Shown here: one piece after another, positions 39,683-43,929 of the stretch
How the letters are laid out: every line of letters begins with the position of its first letter
Numbering within the stretch: position 1 is the first letter of the stretch
DNA from: Nemertoderma westbladi
Taxonomy: Eukaryota > Xenacoelomorpha > Nemertodermatida > Nemertodermatidae
NCBI GenBank assembly: GCA_032718475.1
Contig: JAUCBJ010004820.1
Location: 1-43,929, forward strand
Reading direction: 5' to 3'
Length of the DNA: 43,929 bases
Notes under the pieces: generated by a model
Database searches by the model: none
What the model was told of the DNA's origin: nothing
What the model saw: the letters and a program-made list of their open reading frames with translations, nothing else
Translations under genes and position numbers: made by a program

Positions 39683-40067
39683 TTTTAAAGTTTAAGGAAC
39701 AAATCAAACCTTCCCACTATTTTAGATAATAACTGCTTAGTTTTGAAATCTCCGTTAAATTCGGCACATGATCTAGGATAAAAAAAGCTTTTTGACAATT
39801 TCCAAAATAGAGGGGTGCTACCCCCCCCCCCCCCCCCCTTAATTACATAATAAATGGGTTTTTAAGATCCTGTTTATAATGTATGCCATAACTGTTAAAT
39901 CTGATGAAAAGGAGATAAATACAATGTTTGGATATTTCGTTTTTTAGACATTGTTTGAAAGAGCAAGTGAAAAAAACCCAGAGATTTTGCTTAAAAAATT
40001 ATAATAATAGCTGATTTCAAAACGCAAAAAGTCTCACCCACCAGTATCTTGTTTATATTTCAGATGT
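39683..40067. other. Non-coding interval with a poly-C tract
   Basis: 39790-39860 resembles the G/C-ended boundary of the dispersed repeat (CCAAAATAGAGG...GCTACCCC against CCAAAATGGTGTACCCC), perhaps a third diverged copy. The C tract is at 39822-39838. Confidence 0.5.
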
Positions 40068-40075
40068 GTGTTTAT
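40068..40075. repeat. 8-bp target-site duplication, left (GTGTTTAT)
   Basis: Identical to 41273-41280; flanks the element at 40076-41272. Confidence 0.88.
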
Positions 40076-41272
40076 TAGGGCGGTGCGTTTTTTACTTTTT
40101 TTTCGATTTCGTTGTTCTACCGGTGCGGAAAGTTGCCAAATGGTAAAAGATTAAGGCAAAAAAAATTCTCTAAATTTCATCGATATCTTGACGGATCCCA
40201 AGGCGGTTGAAATTTTGAGCCTTCGCGATGCACCACAATTAAATTTATAACAATAAAACACATTAATGAAATATCAATGACCCAAGAAAGAACTTCCTGC
40301 ATGCATCAAATGTCATCAAATGGGTCCAAACTTAGTTTGATACCAAAATTTTAACTTTTGGATCAAGGGAACTAGTGCCACAGACCCATGGACAGAACCT
40401 ACCATTTGGCGCAAGTGATGATACTTCTCAATTTTCGCGATGGCCAACTTTGAATTATCATACTGCATTAATATTATGTTCATTAGAACCACAATAGCCG
40501 ATTTAGTGGGGGTAGACAACTTCAAAACAAGCGTAGAGCTAATACTTCTTGAGATATCGCAGAAAATGTGAAGTCCGACACAAGTCTTCATTACCGCCTT
40601 GATGCGATATGGACAAATCCTCAAAAAATTTTATTTTGAATTATCTCAAGGAACCAAGAATAGACACATCACAGAAATAGTAGTGTAGTGGGTGTAGACA
40701 CCTTTAAAATAAGAATAGAGTCATTAGTTCTTGAGTTATTTTACAAAATGTCAAGACTATATCCACCAATTAATACTTGATATTCAGTTGACCCATTCCA
40801 CACATTTTGTACAAAAACTATAGTCAATTAATCACTACTCTTTAATTTTGAAGGTCTCTATATACACTAAATCAATTTGTTGCAGCGATGTGTCTATTCT
40901 TGATTTAGACAAATTGATTTAGTGTATATAGAGACCTTCAAAATGGTAGGTTCTGTCCATGTGCCTGTGGCACTAGTTACCTTGATCCAAAAATTAAAAT
41001 TTTGGTTTCTAACTAAGTTTGGACCCATTTGATGACATTTGATGCATGCAGGAAGTTCTTTCTTGAGTCATTGATCTTTCATTAATGTGTTATATTGCAA
41101 TAAATTTCATTATGGTGCATCGCGAAGGCTTAAAATTTCAACCCTCTTGGGATCCGTGAAGATATAGACGAAATTTAATGAAATTTTTTTGCCTTATTTT
41201 TTTACCATTTGGCAACTTTTGTGCACCGGTAGAACAATGAAATCGAAAAAAAGTAAAAAACGCACCGCCCTA
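40076..41272. mobile_element. hAT-like foldback transposon with long terminal inverted repeats
   Basis: The element begins TAGGGCGGTGCGTTTTTTAC and ends with its reverse complement, flanked by a perfect 8-bp target duplication GTGTTTAT (40068-40075, 41273-41280). The inverted repeats extend about 330 bp inward on each side (landmarks GTGCCACAGACCCATGGACA in one arm, TGTCCATGTGCCTGTGGCAC in the other) with scattered mismatches. The middle holds two diverged direct repeats (about 40490-40625 and 40670-40800) and a further 35-bp perfect inverted repeat. No transposase is encoded, so it must be mobilised in trans. The 8-bp duplication and TAGGG terminus favour hAT. Confidence 0.88.
40846..40943. 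repeat. 35-bp perfect inverted repeat inside the foldback transposon
   Basis: 40846-40880 and 40909-40943 are exact reverse complements (AAGGTCTCTATATACACTAA core) around a 28-base loop. Confidence 0.93.
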
Positions 41273-41280
41273 GTGTTTAT
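41273..41280. repeat. 8-bp target-site duplication, right (GTGTTTAT)
   Basis: Right copy of the target duplication of the foldback transposon. Confidence 0.88.
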
Positions 41281-41655
41281 AAGATATCAAAATGTATCGG
41301 AAAGAACTCCTTGTCAATAATATATTTTCTGCCTTCGTGTACTGAGTGATATAATATAAATAAACTATAAATAAATAAACTTTTACAAAACTGAACATTC
41401 TTACAGGTTAGTTTTAGTTGAAATTCCTATCAATTGGAAATCTCTCCATGGTGATTTATTATAAGATATACAGTACAGTAAGATATAAAAACATTTGGAA
41501 AATTTCTCCAGAACTACAAAAGTTTAAATAATTACAGAAAATCACAACAATTATTTTGAGAAAGAAACACTTTACAGTTTGGTCTATAGCTTTATGAGAT
41601 TCGTTTTTAACTGTATAACGCAATCGCATGAGAGTTTGACATAAAGTACTGTATG
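41281..41655. other. 3' flank of the downstream minus-strand gene
   Basis: AT-rich and non-coding. A minus-strand AATAAA lies near 41455, about 200 bp after the stop codon at 41656, a candidate poly(A) signal. Confidence 0.45.
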
Positions 41656-42576
41656 TTAATAGATATTGTAGTTACTCCTGGTGACTGGCGGCCGCACAGA
41701 CCTGTACCCGTAATTAATCTTAGGAACAGACTTCACCGTTCTCTCCCATGTCACTGGTACAGGTATAGAATAATCAACATCAGAGGCAATATCATCATTA
41801 TCTGAGTCTATTACGTGATTGCTTACTTCTTGATTCTTAATGTTCGTTGCTTTGTTAATATCGTGCGACCGTCTGCTATCGTTTGTATGTCCAGCTGATT
41901 CCATATGGTCTTTGATGTCGCCATCATCATTAGCATCGCCTTTTATAATCCTCCGCTTGGAAGTGACGTCACATTTGTTCCTCACCGTTACGAACCCACG
42001 GTCGTCTTCGTGTGATGTAGTTCCACTTACGATACTGACGCTTTTCCCCAGACTACTATCAGATTCATAAGGAGTACTCGGATTTTGTTGTTGACCAAAC
42101 CTGGTACTATTTTGTTGCCCGGAAATATCTTTGTTATTTTCAATATGAATATGGCTGTCTCTATGTTTTCTATCTTGGACATTCATTTTACCAGATTCAT
42201 TATAATTTAATTTACTATTTCTTATTGAATCGGAGTGGGACGATTGCGATCGTGGGGTCGATACCTTACTGTTTCCTGATTCGTTATCGTTCGGTTTATT
42301 TCGGTTTCTCTCAATAACAGCTTTCACCACTCCGAAGAAGGAGAGTTTGGTTTGTGGGTCAAGGGTTTTCGGCGCCGGATTATGTTTTTGTTGGCTGCGT
42401 CTTTGTCTGGACCACTCGGTAGCACGGCGGATCGCTATCGATGGGGGAGGGGCGGTTGGGTCTCGAGGAGGTCCCGACCCACGGTGTTGGATTACGGAAC
42501 AGTTGGGTCTCTTAATGCTCGTGTAAACAGTTCTACCTTTACCCTTCTTACCTATCTCTTGTAGTGAGTCCGGCAT
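41656..42576 (-). CDS. Uncharacterised hydrophilic protein, 306 residues
   Basis: An intact frame, ATG at 42574-42576 (MPDSLQEIGKKGKGRTVY), TAA at 41656-41658. The N-terminal 80 residues are basic (IAIRRATEWSRQRRSQQKHN) with a PPRDPTAPPPS turn. The middle (about 95-200) is dominated by Asn, Ser, Asp, Gln and His and is probably disordered. The rest is acidic and basic by turns (KGDANDDGDIKDHMES, IDSDNDDIASDVDYS), ending in a more ordered YGYRSVRPPVTRSNYNIY tail. No signal peptide, membrane helix or catalytic motif is seen, and I recognise no family. Codon usage is ordinary and no stop interrupts it, which supports a real exon; it may be a single-exon gene or the last exon of a longer one. Confidence 0.55.
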   Translation of the reverse strand: MPDSLQEIGKKGKGRTVYTSIKRPNCSVIQHRGSGPPRDPTAPPPSIAIRRATEWSRQRRSQQKHNPAPKTLDPQTKLSFFGVVKAVIERNRNKPNDNESGNSKVSTPRSQSSHSDSIRNSKLNYNESGKMNVQDRKHRDSHIHIENNKDISGQQNSTRFGQQQNPSTPYESDSSLGKSVSIVSGTTSHEDDRGFVTVRNKCDVTSKRRIIKGDANDDGDIKDHMESAGHTNDSRRSHDINKATNIKNQEVSNHVIDSDNDDIASDVDYSIPVPVTWERTVKSVPKINYGYRSVRPPVTRSNYNIY

Positions 42577-42899
42577 GGTTATCTCTAGGGGTGAAATTCA
42601 ATAGGTTATAAATTATAAAGTAAACAACATCCGTTCATTTCATGTAAATAAAATATTAAATTATTTATTTAATTTTATTAATATTTAACTCAGTCTCCAA
42701 TCCAATTTATGTCACTCTCAACTCCAATCTAAATGCAGTTCAATCTTACAGTACAGTATCTATCACTGAATAAATAAATTACTTTGTTACTAGACAGTAA
42801 TAATTACTAATCATCGTATACGTTTTGTGATTAGTAGGCCTACAGTGTGCGGTTTACTTACTGTATAATGCAGTATAGGCCTACCGTGTTAAATACTCA

Positions 42900-43108
42900 G
42901 ATAGGGGGGATACTGGACACAATATAAATGCATCCCTCTCCAGGGGAAATTGGACGCAATACTCTCAGAAATAAAACTGTAACCTGTTCTTTTGTGTTTA
43001 GTTTATTGTTTTGGTTAAAATAATGTGCTTTCCCGAAATAGAGAATTTAACATTGATGCGGGATATTAATTCGCCAATGCGGGTTTTGCGTCCAGTTTTC
43101 CCCCTATC
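42900..43108. mobile_element. Short MITE-like element
   Basis: GATAGGGGGGATACTGGAC (42900-42918) and GTCCAGTTTTCCCCCTATC (43090-43108) are 19-bp inverted repeats with about three mismatches, enclosing about 170 bp without coding capacity. A third related stretch (CCAGGGGAAATTGGACGCAA) lies inside near 42940. No clear target duplication could be assigned. Confidence 0.5.
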
Positions 43109-43929
43109 TCTAAATATTATCAATAAATCAGCTACGAATAGTGAATAACATTAAATTAATACTGCAAGTATAAATGGATTCTTCAGATTATGATTGTAAA
43201 TTATGACCAAGTTTGTTAAGTGTGAATGGGAATAGGCATAAGGGAACGTAAATAAACTGTAAGCGCCTAATACTAACCCTAATTCCTTATGCTGAGCTAT
43301 AGCGAGTTACGTATTGGGAACAGCAGATGGTCGGAATATATCGATCCATAAACTCCAGGGAAGTTTAAACGGGAGGAAGCTGTTACAGTTGGCTGGCTGT
43401 TTATTATTATGACTAGCTACAGTAATTATGGGTGACCAACTAAAAGTATATTATAGGCTACTACTGATATATTCAGCCTGGTAACAAACCCTTGTTTCTC
43501 TCACATTAACTCGCTTACTATCCTTAGGCGCACCTGCGACTCATAAATTTATATGGCAGATCACGTTGGTTATATGCAAAAGAAGACGTGGTCATTGGGT
43601 AAAATAACGTGAGACGACAAAATTATATTGTTGACAAATAAAAACTAAAATATAGCGAATCATCATTTGACGGATAAGACAACTTTATTTTTTTTGTTGT
43701 TGTCCACCAATTTTGTTTCCAGAGCAGCGGAAATTTATCTCTTCATTTAATACGTTTTATTATTATCATTTGAATGGTACAAAATTGTAAAGCTATTGTA
43801 ACACAAGTTATCTATTAAACGGCTGCATTTAACCCTGTCCATCATCTTTGTCGACCCAAAAAAACCATGCTCCCAAAAATTTGTATATTGGTCTACTTTT
43901 TTTTGCAATATTTACATAACTGTATGCTA
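43109..43929. other. Right-hand non-coding end of the window
   Basis: No reading frame or repeat that I can support; AT-rich intergenic sequence. Confidence 0.5.

Overview
This is a eukaryotic, almost certainly invertebrate metazoan, genomic window. It is AT-rich, intergenic space dominates, and coding exons are sparse. The residue is a dense, nested record of transposable elements: apurinic-endonuclease-type non-LTR retrotransposons with (TAG)n tails, a second kind of LINE with a (TAAC)n tail, a Ty3/Gypsy integrase relic, hAT-like DNA transposons, Helitron-like repeats and palindromic MITEs. There are no operons, no Shine-Dalgarno architecture and no tRNA or rRNA genes that I can see. I cannot fix the phylum from the sequence alone.

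Host-type genes. (1) 16220-18364 (-): a protein with a proline-rich N-terminal half built on a 10-residue tandem repeat, followed by four consecutive diverged cold-shock/OB-like modules; the 5' end of a paralogue lies at 1-208. (2) 23476-24366 (-): an intact, intronless class I SAM-dependent methyltransferase of 296 residues. (3) 41656-42576 (-): an unrecognised, largely disordered protein of 306 residues. (4) 6718-7542 (-): a GC-rich reading frame of unknown identity, perhaps gag-like.

Layout. 1-3960 and 18223-19872 are two copies of one segmental duplication (the 5' part of the cold-shock-like gene plus upstream DNA). Copy A carries a LINE family 1 insertion (823-3097); copy B keeps the empty site. 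4953-6158 holds two Helitron-like copies, one with its empty site preserved at 21960/21961. 10.7-16.0 kb is a nest: a CR1/Jockey-like relic, folded-back fragments of LINE family 2, and a LINE family 1 copy (12883-15907) inserted into family 2 with a 29-bp target duplication. 19.9-21.7 kb is a second nest, where a different LINE has landed inside another family 2 fragment. 25.3-28.0 kb holds a HECT E3 ligase relic and an integrase-core (DDE) gene arranged tail to tail between palindromic repeats; this is the best candidate for an undescribed mobile unit. 28205-30556 and 40076-41272 are hAT-like elements with 8-bp target duplications. 32088-33922 is a 1.8-kb minisatellite of 19-bp units, and 34128-34465 is a 37-bp tandem repeat whose units are each palindromic. 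34600-35640 is a Ty3/Gypsy integrase relic. 35745-39530 is a nearly full-length LINE family 2 copy (one frameshift, three stops), followed at once by a perfect 65-bp inverted repeat.

The genes do not form a pathway. What links the window is transposition: elements inserting into one another, and duplicated blocks that record which insertions came before or after the duplication.
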